The notes: generated from the letters alone by a model not told the origin. A stretch of DNA of 64,000 bases from Nymphaea colorata (GCF_008831285.2 NC_045150.1:9996001-10060000); one strand, 5' to 3'; shown: positions 10,306 through 22,859, counted from the stretch's first letter. Numbers and translations are program-made.

Positions 10306-13300
10306 ATGGGGGCAGTAATAGCCGATCTTGTGCAAACAACCATTTCTACTCCAACCAATTTGTTGAAAGAGACGAAAGACTACATCTTGAATGCCAAAGA
10401 CGATCTGAAGAAGCTCCAAAGGATCTTGAAAATCTTCCAAAAGGCCATCAAGGATGCTGATCGAGTCCTTTTTCAGCACGGAGTGCGACAGAGAACTAGA
10501 GTTTGAGCTCAAGGATGTTCTTTATGATGCCGAGGACATCATCGAAGGATATCGAAGCAAAATTGAGGCCAGCAAGAGGGATCAGGTACGGAACCGGTCT
10601 TTGACCACAGCGCTCTCTTCCTATTACGATGGTGTTTCTTTTCATTACCAACTTGGTACAAAATCAAGAAAATCAGTGAAAGGCTTGATAAAATGAATAA
10701 ATATTGGGACATGGTGGATAGGCTCAAAACAACACCAAAGGGGGTGGTAAGGACCCTGTTCATGGTGAACACGTCAACCGCAAAGAGGCAACCCATCACA
10801 TAGGTGTACAACTGCCCATAGGCAGGGAGAATGATAAAAAGGTGTTAGTAGAAATTCCCTCGTCGAATGACTTTTGTAGTAAGACTGAGAAGGGTGGTGC
10901 TTCTATTATCTCCATTGTTGGATAGGGAGGGATCGGTAAAATGACTCTTGCAAACATGGTATTTAATGAAATTTAACAACAGTTCGGGGAACGCAGGTGG
11001 TGGGTTTGTGTTTCGAAAAGGCCAAACCATAAGGATTTGGTGCAGCAGATACTTAGGGAAGTGTGCAAGAGTTCTGGAGAAAACACTGATTGTTCCTGGA
11101 CTGACTTATGCAAACAATTACTGAACGAGCTCTCAAAGTAAAAAAATTTGTTGGTCCTAGATGATGTATAGGAAGTAAAATGGTGGGAGGAAGAGATAGG
11201 GGGAACATTGATGGTGGGTGCAATGGGGAGAAAAATTTTGATTACCAGTAGAAAGAAATATGTGTCGGAGGGGATGGGTGATTTTTATATGCATGAATTA
11301 CAAGAATTTATTTTCCACCAAAGTTGGTACTTGTTTCCGAAGGAGGACGAAGAAGATTCAGTGATGCATAAGATCAAATTTGTTGGAGAGGGAATAGTAA
11401 AGAAGTGTGGTGGGTTGCCACTTGTGATTCAGATCGTGGGGTCCATGATCCGCACCAAGAAAATGAGTAGGGAGGACTGGAAGTCCGTCGTGGATAGTAA
11501 GATATGGGAATGGAAGACTCCTGCATCCTCATCATCATCCACTGAAATAGGTGGCGATATTCTTCCTGGTCTCATGCTGAGCTACGATGACTTGCCATAT
11601 TATTTGAAGAGTTGTTTTGTGTATTGCTGCATTTATACAAAGGCATGCAATACATTGATCATGCAATGGGTGGCACACGGATTGATTGAGGTTGGCATAG
11701 ATGTTAAAGCGACAACAAACCAATACATTGAAGATTTGATAAGGTGGTGTTTGATTGAAGAAATTGATTAGAAGAGCATCAAATTGCATGACATTTTGCA
11801 TGACCTTGCCTTATATACAGGTTGGAAGGGAATATGGCCATGCCTCTACTACTGACCACACCCGCCGTTTGTCATTACTTGGTGTACACGATGTAGAGGC
11901 ACACAAGCATAATACCTTGGAAACAACAAATAAGGTGTTCACATTGTTGGCTGATTCCAATTCTTACATGCAGGTTTATATTGAACACTTGACTAATTTC
12001 AAGTGGTTGAGGGTGTTGTCATTGAGGGGATGTGAAATGGATGAGCTGCTAAAGTCCATTGAATACCTTTCACTTGTAAAATATCTCGATCTAAGAAATT
12101 CTAAGTGAAACGGTTGCCCACTTCAATCTGCAGACTCTGTAACTTGCAAACATTGGATTTAAATTATAGCAAAATTGAAGAGTTGCCCAAGGAAATGGGT
12201 GAACTCTGCAACTTGAGGTTTCTTGGGCTGAAATGGACATGGGAATTGAAATTTATAGCGGAAGGCTTGGGGAAGCTTACCAATTTACGGACCCTGCATA
12301 GATTTGTGGTATGCAATGACAAAGGGGACACAAAGGGATGCAATATTAGGGAACTAAAAGTCTTGAACAAACTACAGGGGGAATTGTCAATACAAGGGTT
12401 GGGGGGGGACAAGAAAAGCTATTGATTGTGCAAGAAATGCACAATTGCTTAAGGAGAAGCATGGCATAATTAGTTTGGAATTCTACTTTGGAATTACTGG
12501 AGGTGTTTCTGAACAGAGTAATGACGAACAGAGTGGTGCACTGGAGGCATTGGAACCTCCACTTCGGCTGGAGTGCTTGGAGATAGGTGATTATAAAGGA
12601 AAGATGCCAGTTTGGCATTTGAATACTGAGTATACCAAGCTACATTCACTAAAGCTGGAAAGGTCCCATTTATGGGAAAAACTAATAAGCATTACCTCGT
12701 TGAAAGTACTAAATGTCATCAAGATGCCTGCCTTTGAGTCGTTGAAGGTGGAGGAATGCTGCAGCCTAGAGAAATTTCCTCATCACATGCCTGCTCTCAA
12801 GTGGTTGGACGTGGCACTTTTTGACAGCCTAGAGCAATTGCCTGATCACAGGCCTGCTCTCAAGCCGTTGATGGTGTGGGCATGTTATGGCCTAAAGGCT
12901 CTTGTTAACATGCCTGCCTTGGAGTCATTGGAGTTGAGTTATTGTCATTGTATAGAGCATTTACATGACATGCCTGCTCTCAAGTCATTGATGGTGCGGA
13001 GATGTGATAGGCTGAAGACTCTAGCTGACATGCCTGCCTTGGAGTCATTGGAGGTAGAATTTTGTGACAGCCTAGAGTAATTACGTCATGACAAGCCTCC
13101 TCTCAAGTCGTAGAAGGTGTACGGACCTAATAGCTTGAAGGCTTTTGTTAACGTTCCTTTACTTGAAGAGTTGATGGTGGAAGGTTTGCTCAACTGGGAA
13201 GGGTGGCCAGCAGATGGATTAGGGGAAACAACAATGACTTCTATGCCAAGGTTAAGAGAAGCGAATTTTGTGAATTGTCCAAGGATGCAGACAAAAGGCT

Positions 13301-13890
13301 TGCTTGATGCTCTATTGGAGCTGGCGGGGCATGATGGTCAAGTGACTCAGCTTCAAAGTCTGTCAGTGTGTTGTTGCCTACGTGCAAGATTGGGATGGAA
13401 ATTCCTTGAGCAACTGCCTAACCTCATTGAGTTAAGGTTGGATCCAGACTCAGCAGTACTGCTGCCATCACCATTGCCATCTGAGGTATCAACATTTCTA
13501 CCCTCCCTCAAGTCTCTCTCTTTGAGCGACACGAATGTTGATGAGGTCAAATTGGGAAGGGTGCCTCAGTGCTTGTGGGGTCTCTCCCAACTGGAGACAT
13601 TGTACCTAAACTATTTCTATGAGGACATCAGCTTGGGAGGCCACTGGCAATGCCTCCCAAAACTGAGATACCTAGAGCTTCAATACTTCCCCAATCTGAA
13701 GTCTCTGGTGGACATTACTACCCACCAAAATGAAAATGATGCAGTAGAAACAACATATCCCATGGATGCAAATGAACAGATCGCCTGCCTCTCGAAGCTT
13801 GAAAAGTTGGTAATTTACTTTTGTCCAGCACTCCATCTGCCACAGGAACTCAGGGACCATCTTGGGGAAAGGTTATCCATCCTAGGCTAA
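10306..13890 (+). pseudogene. CC-NBS-LRR resistance (NLR) pseudogene
   Basis: An intracellular immune receptor in which ATP/ADP exchange in the NB-ARC domain switches signalling. The start MGAVIADLVQTT (10,306) opens an Rx-type coiled-coil domain containing DVLYDAEDIIEGY (an EDVID-like site). NB-ARC: P-loop G*GGIGKMTLA with a stop at 10,923-10,925; kinase-2 LLVLDDV followed by TAG (11,169-11,171); ILITSRKK (RNBS-B); GGLPL; CFVYCCIYTK (RNBS-D); and LHDILHDL where MHD is expected. LRRs run from about 11,960 to 13,890. Further in-frame stops lie at 10,974, 11,139, 11,769, 13,078 and 13,111. Frameshifts fall near 10,480, 10,660, 10,790, 11,810 and 12,105, and at a run of eight G (12,401-12,408). 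The coding part has no visible intron. Many independent lesions indicate long decay, yet the C-terminal LRR frame (13,117-13,890) is still open. Confidence 0.93.
12724..13152 (+). repeat. Tandem 60/63-bp LRR units inside the NLR pseudogene
   Basis: LRR units of 20-21 residues begin at 12,724, 12,787, 12,850, 12,910, 12,970, 13,030 and 13,093, each starting MPAL(K/E)SL or a variant. At DNA level most begin 'atgcctgc' followed by either 'ctctcaag' (MPALKS) or 'cttggag' (MPALES). From 12,850 on the two kinds alternate, suggesting expansion as 120-bp two-LRR blocks. Two of the stop codons (13,078 and 13,111) lie at the end of this array. Confidence 0.85.
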
Positions 13891-14600
13891 AGTGGTTGAG
13901 GTGCTATCATGTTACGGAACCTTTTCTGTTTCGTTGGCTGAAGCCTTCAGTATTTACATATGTCCTGCACTTGATCTGCCGCAGGAGTTAAGATGCCATC
14001 TTGGAGGAAAGGTAACAATTATTCGATATGTTTTAGTGTTTAAAATCGGTGATGGATTGTAACTATATTTTTTTTTGGTCAAGTATGAATCTTTTGCATT
14101 TCGTCGGCTCTTTTTTTCTCTCCGTTGTTTGATTTAGGTCTTGTACATTTTTTATGTCATGTTTTCCATCTGCAAAGTGTGAATCTGTAAAAATCAATAG
14201 ATTGCAACTGCTTTCAGTAAACATGACAGAAGTCAATAGGACTTGGTCATGTTGGTGTGGTTTCACTGATAACATCTGCTTGGAAGGCCACAGGAAATGC
14301 CTCCCGGAACTGAGAAAGCCAGTTCTTTTTTACTTCCCCAATCTCAAGTCTTCCGGTGGGTGCAAATAGTACTTCTCCTCAACAAAATGATGCAGTAGCA
14401 ACAACATTTCTCATGGATAAACAGGAACAGATCGCCTTACAATTACTGAAATGTTTTAATTTGTAAAAAATTGGTGACAGATTGAAACTATTTTTTTTTG
14501 TTAAACATGAATCTTTTTTGCTTTTTGTCGGCTCTTTTCTTTCCCTCCCTTGCTTTATTTAAGATTTGTAAAATTTTTATGCCACGTTTTCCATTTTCTC
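13608..14600 (+). repeat. Tandem duplication of the NLR 3' end
   Basis: The end of the LRR frame (about 13,608-13,810, around LGGHWQCLPKLRYLELQYFP) recurs at about 14,250-14,450 (LEGHRKCLPELRKPVLFYFP). The downstream DNA at 14,030-14,172 (from 'gttttagtgtttaaaatcgg') recurs at about 14,452-14,600. The second copy lacks the counterpart of 13,815-14,028. A smaller repeat sits inside that segment: the FCPALHLPQEL segment (about 13,820) and ICPALDLPQEL (about 13,955). Copy 2 is frameshifted and non-coding. Confidence 0.8.
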
Positions 14601-14733
14601 TTTCACCCACCACACATTTGGTCAATTAGTTCATAGTCGATCCAACCACCAATTAATTTTTATGCATCCTCATAATATTTTTCTTCCTTTATTTTTCTTG
14701 ACTGTCACATCATAATAGAATGGACAGTCTTAG

Positions 14734-14772
<39 letters not shown>

Positions 14773-15421
14773 CCAAATCTGTTGGATCCATATCCAAAAC
14801 CTGTAAGGTTGTTAGCAGTGATGCTCACTTCCAGTTGCATTGCTGAGTCCTCCACCTAAGGCTAATATTGGCAAATATTAAAATCTCTAAGTAAGTGGGC
14901 TTGTATTCTTAACTCTTGAGAAGATGCACTAGCCAGCACCATATACATTCCTTCACAATCATTTGCAGCTCATGCATCTTAAAATTTCCTTTTAATTCTG
15001 GGGGATATATTTATTAAAATTTTACATCGTTTGCAATGTGTAAGGCTCTAAGAAATCACACCAACATGTCCATATGAAACTTTTTGGCATCGCTTGTTTT
15101 ATAAGGAAGCAGGCACTAATGATTGGATGTCTTCTCTCTTGGCACATGTTATGATGATTTTAATACACCAATTCCAGAATTTTAGTTCTTGCTCTATCAA
15201 ACACATAATTTTCGATTTTAAAACCAAAGTTCCAGTCTATCAAAGGGAAACTAGAGTTGGAAGTTTCATTCCAATTCTAGTTGAAGAAAATTTTGTTTCT
15301 ATAACACAAGGTGGTCATACGCCCCCTTAAACTTAGTCCTCTAAGGCTTTCTAGAAGTGTTTATGGCATCATTGAAGGTGGTTCCACGAAAAGTTATAGG
15401 TGGCTATTCAGTTCCACGAAA
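14601..15421. other. Intergenic with (TA)n
   Basis: A (TA)n tract occupies about 14,737-14,769. No recognisable coding sequence or further repeat structure is apparent in the remainder. Confidence 0.55.
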
Positions 15422-17175
15422 ACATATGCCACGCAAGGTTGGGGGGAGAATGGAACTGCTTTTACAAAGATACAAATGGAACCACATGTTCTCTTCAATT
15501 TGTCGCATTGACAATTTGTCCTTGTGAAGAGAGAGAGGGAGAAAAGGGGGGGGGGGTGCAGAAACCCCTTGTTTTCATGGTTTTACCATAGAATTTGTTC
15601 TTATTGGTGTGCAACTTTGTGATTAAGTTTCAAATTTTAAGTTGTTTGCCCATTTAACTTACAGCACTAAAAAGAATATCTTGGTACTACAGGACAATCA
15701 TACCCCAGTGTGTATCACAAGGAAACCAATTTTCCTTTCAACTCGAGGTAACAAGTTTTGCTTTGGTGTCATACACGAATTGAACGAGTTGATGTGAACA
15801 TGTTTTAAAAAACAAGTTAGGCCATAAAAGAGTTAAGCAAGTTAAGGGAGTCCAGCTCGAACTTGATATTGTATAATCAAGTCAAGCTCAAGAGGGACAA
15901 GCTTGGGCTCGACGCATGTGCTGCCCTACATGGCGAAGCAACGTCGTTGCTACGAGTTTAGGTGTCCCAAAATTTTTTATTAACAATATAACAGATAACA
16001 AAAAACAAGATACCTGAGCTAGAACAAACAAAAAAGAAGAGAGACATAAACCTCAAATACAAAGATAGAAACTACAACTAACCAAAAAGAAGATAGGCAA
16101 AAAACCAACCTCACTATACAAATGGATTACAGCCTCATTGCAATCTTGTTGACAGAAAATACATCAGCTACAGAAAGCCGTTTTCTGCACAGCATTTCAC
16201 CACATACAGACATTTTCTGCACACCATTTCACCACATATAGATCGACCGCAAAACCTTATAGTAAGGAGGAAAGGTCACCTCTTGATGTTTCCACTTTAT
16301 ACCAGCTATCATATCCTTTAAATCATTGCAGACTCCACATTCAAGGCCACTCAAAATCAAATTGGCATGATGCATAATAGAATTTCTCTGTTTTCTTATG
16401 TTCCAAAAGAGTACATGTAAGCATAAACACAGCGTATTGCAACCCATTTATTTGAAAGAGCATTTGAACCACTGTGAGATTACTTTTTGAATAGAGTTAT
16501 GCACTTCTAGCCATGACCCCTCCCCCCATATATTTTGGAAAAAATATGATACTTATATTTTTAAATTTTTTTAATTTGCACTATATAAAAATTTTGAAAA
16601 ATATTGTTCAGTACTTGTATATTTTTTGCAAATACTTTTCTACCCTTCCTAAAAAAATTGCTGGCTTCGCCCTAGTATCTAGGGTCTTCTATGTTTTATT
16701 TCATGTCCATTTCATCTCAAGTTAATGAAATTATGAGTACCCCAATCCTCACACCAAATTTTCACCTTTACTGTAATCCAAACACTTCTAAATTAAGCAA
16801 CAAACCTCTTCTCATCCCCAAAAGGCAGCTTTTCCATATCCAAGAGAAATAAGCATTACTTTACAGTGTTCACAAGCTCCCATTTATTGGTGTCTGACGA
16901 AAAGAGTACATAAGGAGTCGGAGCAAGCAGACTTCCAACTAAGTAAGTGATGTTTCCTAATATGATGAGAATCCCCCCAAATAAAATGACAATTTCTTCT
17001 CTATAAAGTTCGGTACAATTAGTGGAAGTCTAAATGCTCTCACCCAATAACCCGCCACTTGCTGCAGAACATGCTTCTCATATAAGTAAGTGGATGGTCC
17101 ACCCTTCTACAAAGCTTCTCACATAAGTCAGGGGTGAGAATACCAACAATGGAACCCAAATAAGTTTGGCGAAGT
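15422..17175 (-). mobile_element. Repeat copy 1 with LINE 3' fragment
   Basis: This block is closely matched by 20,851-22,324 plus 25,932-26,186. On the minus strand it carries the 3' part of a plant LINE ORF2: a segment around TPDLCEKLCRRVDHPL (about 17,130-17,080), and LFWNIRKQRNSIMHHANL (about 16,410-16,357), typical of the end of plant LINE ORF2. Stops interrupt the frame. It breaks off abruptly at about 17,175, where copy 2 continues into reverse transcriptase sequence, so copy 1 is 5'-truncated. The portion below about 15,960 is shared by both copies but is not obviously LINE. Confidence 0.7.
16515..16690. mobile_element. Possible small TIR element inside the LINE fragment
   Basis: On the minus strand the segment opens 'agggcgaagccagcaatttt', close to the CAGGG..GAGCCA type ends seen at 32,395 and 43,696, and has an A/T-rich core. 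The corresponding segment is present in repeat copy 2 (about 21,920-22,095), so it was there before that duplication. Termini are not resolved. Confidence 0.35.
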
Positions 17176-18631
17176 TGATCATTTTTTTGTAAATACAAGT
17201 CCAGAGCCTAACTCCCACAATCTTCCATAGGAAACCTGAGCTGCTAATTACCCTATATCTAGAGATGTCAGCATATCCGATTCGAATGTGATCTGCTGAC
17301 ATCCCTACTATTTCCACATAAATTGTCCAACTCAACTCAAAGATCAGGAGACAAAGATGCAGCCCCACGGGATAGGGATGTCAATGGATCAGATTTCAGT
17401 CGGATATACCCTTAATTATATCTGTTTTTCCAAATATTCACATATTCAGATTCAAATACGAAACAAAAAAATTATATCCAAGTTTGAATCTGGAATCTGA
17501 CTTTTACAATCCAAATCCAGTTTTTATATTTATGTTCAAATCCGAATCTGAATCTGATCGAATATTTAATGTATATCTCAATCCAAAAACAAATGGATGT
17601 CCTTTATTAAATCCATATCCAAACTACTATTTTTTGGAATTTTTAATGAGATCTGAGGGTATCAAACAAAACCTAAAAACAAAAATGTTTATTAACATAA
17701 AAAGGATTTGCTCAACATTCACTTTTGTCTTAGAATTTAGATGTTCCTCACTTTTTCTACAATCACATATGTCCTACAACCACATAAAATTTTGTAAGAT
17801 AATATCGGGTCCAACTAATTGACTAGGATCCGATCTGTTTGAACATGGGCCTCAAGTGAATTTTTGCACCTAAACGTAGGAAGGCGACGAGGTTGTTCTT
17901 TCACATCCAACTGCTTTTCTCTCCCCCTCTTTTGCCCTTACTCATGGATTCCACATAAGTAAATTACCCTTAACACTATGGAACGTATTACATTCTTGCC
18001 ATTTTCATGGGAGGTTAAGTTTTTTTATTCTGCGCTATAATTTTTGAATCTAATTTATGGTTGGCTATTCAAAATGCTTCTATAAAATTAGTCCAAGTCA
18101 CACAGAAATAGTTAAGAAATTAATGTCATTTACGTAATATATAATCATTAATTCACTTGACAAACAACATTTTATTAAAAAAACACATAAACACTTCCAG
18201 CTGACCTAAATCATGCTAAACTTTGTTTAATTTATTTACATGTTTAAGAGAGAGAAAATAGTTTCGTTATATATTATATTTTTCAACATGTCCTTGTCCA
18301 AATGAGTTTGTGTTCGAAAAGTTTCCTATGTATTCCTGTGAGTTGTTGAAATTCTTTATATAAGAAAAAAGGAAATGTATGTCCTCAGGAATGAATTTTA
18401 AAATTAGGGTAAAAAGAAAAGGAAAAAAGGTCAAGAAGTGTTTGTTTACAAAAGTACTTGTACACATTGATAGAAATTTTAGAAAGATCAAACGTGTTTA
18501 AGGTGACTGCATTTAAAAGCTATAAGTGGTTATCATTTTAATTCAGAGGAGAAGGGATGTACAATTTTTTGCCTTGGCTATATTGTACTACTGGCACAGG
18601 CAGCATACCATTATTTTTTTCTCATTAGCTC
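17176..18631. other. Intergenic; low-complexity GATCC/ATCCAAA DNA
   Basis: No gene recognised. The part at about 17,367-17,830 begins TAGGGATGTCAATGGATC and is rich in 'aatccgaatc' words, like the element at 8,054-8,439. The rest is A/T-rich. Confidence 0.5.
17260..17307. repeat. 48-bp palindromic mini-element
   Basis: TAGAGATGTCAGCA ... TGCTGACATCCCTA forms an inverted repeat with arms of about 12-14 bp around a ~20-bp loop. The ends match the TAGGGATGTC family seen at 8,054 and 17,367, so this may be an extreme internal-deletion derivative of that element. Confidence 0.55.
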
Positions 18632-18894
18632 AAAGCACCCTATTCTTTAAGGACGATGAATCTCTTCAAGAGTAAAGAAGGGTATTTCTTTTTTGAGGAT
18701 GAATAATCTCTATTTAAGGTTTGAGCTAAGGTTGTCGACGGATCCAATATCCGACTGCATTAGATATGGAAACAAAAAAGAAAACAAAATTGACATCTGA
18801 TTAAGAAATTGGATGTATTTGGATTTTAAAAATGTGACTAGATCAGATTTGGATTTGAATTTATATGTAAATGTAAAAAATTCAAGTTTATTAC

Positions 18895-18930
<36 letters not shown>

Positions 18931-18933
18931 ATG

Positions 18934-18969
<36 letters not shown>

Positions 18970-19450
18970 TATAATTTTAAAATTTTTATTTCAGCCCCTC
19001 TTAAAATTTTGAAACTATAATTGGCCCTTGCGACAAAAAAAAATCTGCTTTCACATATCAAAATATGGTCTGGATTTCATTGTATAATTAAAGGTTGGAT
19101 TCCGACTTTGATCATGTTAAAGTTAAAACTAGATATCCGATTAGATCCAGACTGTAAAATTAAAATTTGCAATCACATAAACTTGTCTTCCATTAGCATT
19201 CAAATCTTAATCTTGATTCTAAGTATTTAAGCTTCTAATAAATCGAATATGATAATACTGTAAATTTGGTTTGAATTTGATGCAACGGAGTATGTTTTGT
19301 CTGCTAGCCATACACTCACGCAAAGTAGGGGAGAGAATGGAATTGCTTTTAGAAAGATATAAAAGGCACCCACATCTTCTCTTCAACTTGCGGCATTGTT
19401 TATTTGTGTTTATGAAGAGAGACAGGAGGAGGGAGATGTTATCTGTAGGT
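18632..19450. repeat. Dispersed repeat, copy of 20,278-20,970
   Basis: Starts with 'ttctttaaggacgatgaatctcttc' and runs through 'gagctaaggttgtcgacggatc', a TA/TG microsatellite (18,895-18,973) and 'gagaatggaattgcttttagaaagatata'. The same order of words occurs at 20,278-20,970, without the microsatellite. The end of this segment is also shared with 15,422-15,530. No coding content. Confidence 0.7.
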
Positions 19451-20277
19451 AAATAGTCCTACATCAAGGAAGAAAAGTAGTTGTGGGGTTCTTGTAAGAG
19501 GAGCTCCAATCTGCCCAGTAGTCGAGGACACTTGGCACTTGAGGCAAATATTCTACCCAAGTATTTCTTGCTTCTTCTTCTTGCTTCTTTAGCTTGTTTT
19601 ATTCAGTCAGTGGCCTCCTTGTTAGTATCAGTTGTTCCACGTCAAAATTAAAACTTAAATTTGTGTGAAACCAGCAAGAAATCCTAGCATGCATGTCTAC
19701 CTTCTCTAGAGTCCCTCACCATCATGTCGTAAGGCAGCTCACTCATTCTGCTACGGAGACAGAACATGTCAACCAATGTTATTTTTGCATGTCGCTGGGA
19801 TTCAGATCCATTGAAATCTGGTATCCATCGGACCCAGTTACAAAACTGTACCAAATCCGAATTCAATTATGAATAAGAATTGTTTGACTTCTTCTTCTTT
19901 TGGAGTTTTCCTTTAAGAACTGTCTTCTGTTTTTGACATCTCATTCTAACAGGAAAGTTTGGGTTCCAAAGAACACAATGTTCATATTATCAAACACCCT
20001 CTAAAGTGTGTGCAAGTTTTTGTTGCTATTCTTCTTGTGCACTTCCATGCCTTCTCCCTAGCAGGATTCTATTGGAAGTTCATAGCTTCTTTCCTAAATA
20101 TTTCTGGAACTTACAATAATTTAGTGTGCATTGTCAAGGTATCATTTGTTTGCAGGGATATTATATGAGTGTCTAATAAATCCACTCTAAAGATTAGGGC
20201 CTCATGAAACAGTACTAAAATTTATGTGTTATCCTTCATCGAACACTCACATAATAATGTTCATGCATGTTGTCAAA
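19451..20277. other. Intergenic, nothing recognised
   Basis: No recognisable coding sequence, transposon terminus or tandem structure. Contains a short (CTT)n-like tract at about 19,568-19,590. Confidence 0.5.
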
Positions 20278-20970
20278 CAACCTCGAAGAGTATTTTAAGG
20301 ACATTGAATCTCTTCTCGATTATTTCTTTTCTGAGGACAAAGTGCCTTTATTTAAGGGCAGAGCTAAGGATGTCGATGTATCTAATATCTGATTAAATTA
20401 GAAAGGAAAATAAAAGGATTAACATCTGATTAAAAAATTGATGTATTTGGTTTGATGAAATGTCACTCTTGCAATTCTCGATTTGAATTCAATTCAATAA
20501 ATGTTCAATCAATTTGGATAAGGGTTTTGGTTCAGTTTGAAACCAATATCCGTGTATATTTAATATACAAACAATTTGAAAGATGGCCAGTCCTTCACAT
20601 GTCAAAATATGGTAGGAATTTGATTGCAAAATTAAAGGATGGATTCAGACTTGGATCATGTTAAAATGAAAATTAGATATCGGATCAGATCTGGACTATA
20701 AATTCAAAAATTTGATTCACATAAACTTTCTTTCATTAATATTCAAATCTTAAATCAAATCTGAACATGTGAACTTCTGATATATAGAATAGGGTAATCC
20801 CACACATTTGGTTCGAATCTGATCCGAATGGGGTATCATTCTTTCACCGGCCATACGCCACTCAAGGTTGGGGAGAGAATGAAATTGCTTTTAGAAAGAT
20901 ACAAATGGCACCACATGTTCTCTTCAATTTGTCATGCTGACAATTTGTCCTTGTGAAGAAAGAGAGGGAG
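20278..20970. repeat. Dispersed repeat, copy of 18,632-19,450
   Basis: Second copy of the repeat described for 18,632-19,450. Its end overlaps the start of the larger block that continues to 22,324, so the units appear to have been duplicated as a composite. Confidence 0.7.
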
Positions 20971-22324
20971 AAAAATGGGGGGTTCATGGTTTTGCCATAG
21001 AATTTGTTCTTATTGGTGTGCAACTTTGTGATTAAGTGGAAAATTTTAATTTGTTGCTCATTTAACTTACAACAGTAAAAAGAATATCTTGGTACTACAG
21101 GACAATCATACCCCAGTTTGTATCACAAGAAAACCAATTTTCCTTTCAACTCGAGGTAACAAGTTTTGCTTTGGTGTCATACATGAATTGAACGAGTTGA
21201 CATGAACAAGTTTTAAAAAACAAGTTAGGTCATAAATGCGTTAAGCAAGTCAAGGGAGTCGAGCTCGAGCTTGATGTTGCACAATCAAGTCGAGCTCAAT
21301 GATGCAACATCGTTGCTATGAGTTTAGGCGTCCCAAACATTTTTATTAACAATATAACAGATAACAAAATACAAGATACCTGAGCTAGAACAAACCAAAA
21401 AAGAAGAGAGATATAAACCTCAAATACAAAGATAGAGACTACAACTAACCAAAAAGAAGATAGGCATAAAACCAACCTCACTGTACAAAAGGATTACAGC
21501 CTCATTGCAATCGATTGTTGATAGCAAATACATCAGCTACAAAAAGCCATTTTCTGCACACCATTTCACCACATACAGACATTTTCTGCACACCATTTCA
21601 CCACATACAGACATTTTCTGCACACCATTCCATCACATACAGATTGACCGGAAAACCATGTAGTAAGGAGGAAAGATCACCTCTTGATGTTTCCATTTTA
21701 TACCAGCTATCATATCCTTTAAATCATTGCAGACTCTCCATTCGAGACCACTCATAATCAAATTGGCATGATGCATAATAGAATTTCTTTGTTTCCTTAT
21801 GTTCCAAAAGAGTACATGTAAGCATAAACACAACGTATTGTAACCCATTTATTTGAAAGACCATTTGAACCACCATGAGATAACTTCTTGAATAGAGTTA
21901 TGCGCTTCTAGCCATGACCCCCCCCTCCTCTCATATTTTGGAAAAAATATGATACTTATATTTTTAAAAAAATTGAATTTGCGCTATGTAAAAATTTTGA
22001 AAAATATTGTTCACTACTTGTATATTTTTTGCAAATACTATTGTACCCTTCCTAAAAAAAAATTGCTGGCTTTGCCCTTGTATCTAGGGTCTTCTATTTT
22101 TTATTTCATGTCCATTTCATCTCAAGTTAATGAAATTATGAGCACAATCCTCACACCAAATTTTCACCTTTACTGTAACCCAAACACCACTAAATTAAGT
22201 AGCAAACTTCTTCTCATCCCTAAAAGGCAGCTTTTCCAAATCCAAGAGAAATAAGCATTACTTTACATTGTTCACAAGCTCCCATTCAAGTATTGGTGTC
22301 TCCCCAAAAGAGTACATAAGGAGT
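20851..22324 (-). mobile_element. Repeat copy 2, part 1, with LINE 3' fragment
   Basis: Matches 15,422-16,916 through most of its length. On the minus strand LFWNIRKQRNSIMHHANL (about 21,812-21,759) is identical to copy 1. At 22,324 the match stops at 'gtacataaggagt' and resumes at 25,932 with 'cggagcaagcggac', the bases adjacent in copy 1. The block is therefore interrupted by the 22,325-25,931 insertion. Confidence 0.75.
21551..21645. repeat. 32-bp tandem repeat, three units
   Basis: The unit 'cattttctgcacaccatt' + 'tcaccacatacaga' is present three times here and only twice in the duplicate block (about 16,178-16,245). Unit number has changed since the block duplicated. Confidence 0.85.
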
Positions 22325-22859
22325 TGTAATCACCCCAAATTTTTCTAAAAGACTACATTATTTTACCCAAGAACAAAACCCAAATTTAGACGCAAGATTC
22401 AAATCCAATATCCAACTTTCAGATCTAAATTAGATCCAAAACCCAAGTTCAGATCCAAATCAAGCATTTTAGACCCAAATTTAAATCGTGTTCGAAACGA
22501 CAAAATTTGAGTGTTGCGCATGCACAGACCTTCGCTTTGCTTTAAGAACTCATTTGTCATGCCAAAACATTTTCTAAACCGAAGTCGCATGCTCGAATGA
22601 GTCGACAACTGACTAAACCAAAATCGGATTTGGAGCAAGTTCAGAGTTGCTGAAGAGGGAGTCGACCACCCTTTTATAATAAAAAATTTATTTTATATAC
22701 CTTTTTGATAAATTAAACAAGAAAAAATGAATTTTTATACTTTTACTTGGAAAACCTTTCTTTACATTTCAAATAAAAATATATATATCACGCTTCCTAT
22801 ATAAGTAGCTTTTTTATATATTTTAATGAATTTCATTTTTTTTAAAAAAAGGGGGATTG

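Noticed and set aside
13117-13890. Intact LRR-only protein gene
   Set aside because: The 257-codon open frame is the surviving C-terminal part of the NLR pseudogene, in frame with the LRRs before it across two stops. There is no independent promoter or signal peptide.
21551-21645. CRISPR-like repeat array
   Set aside because: The 32-bp units are directly adjacent without spacers and the DNA is clearly plant nuclear. It is a small tandem repeat.
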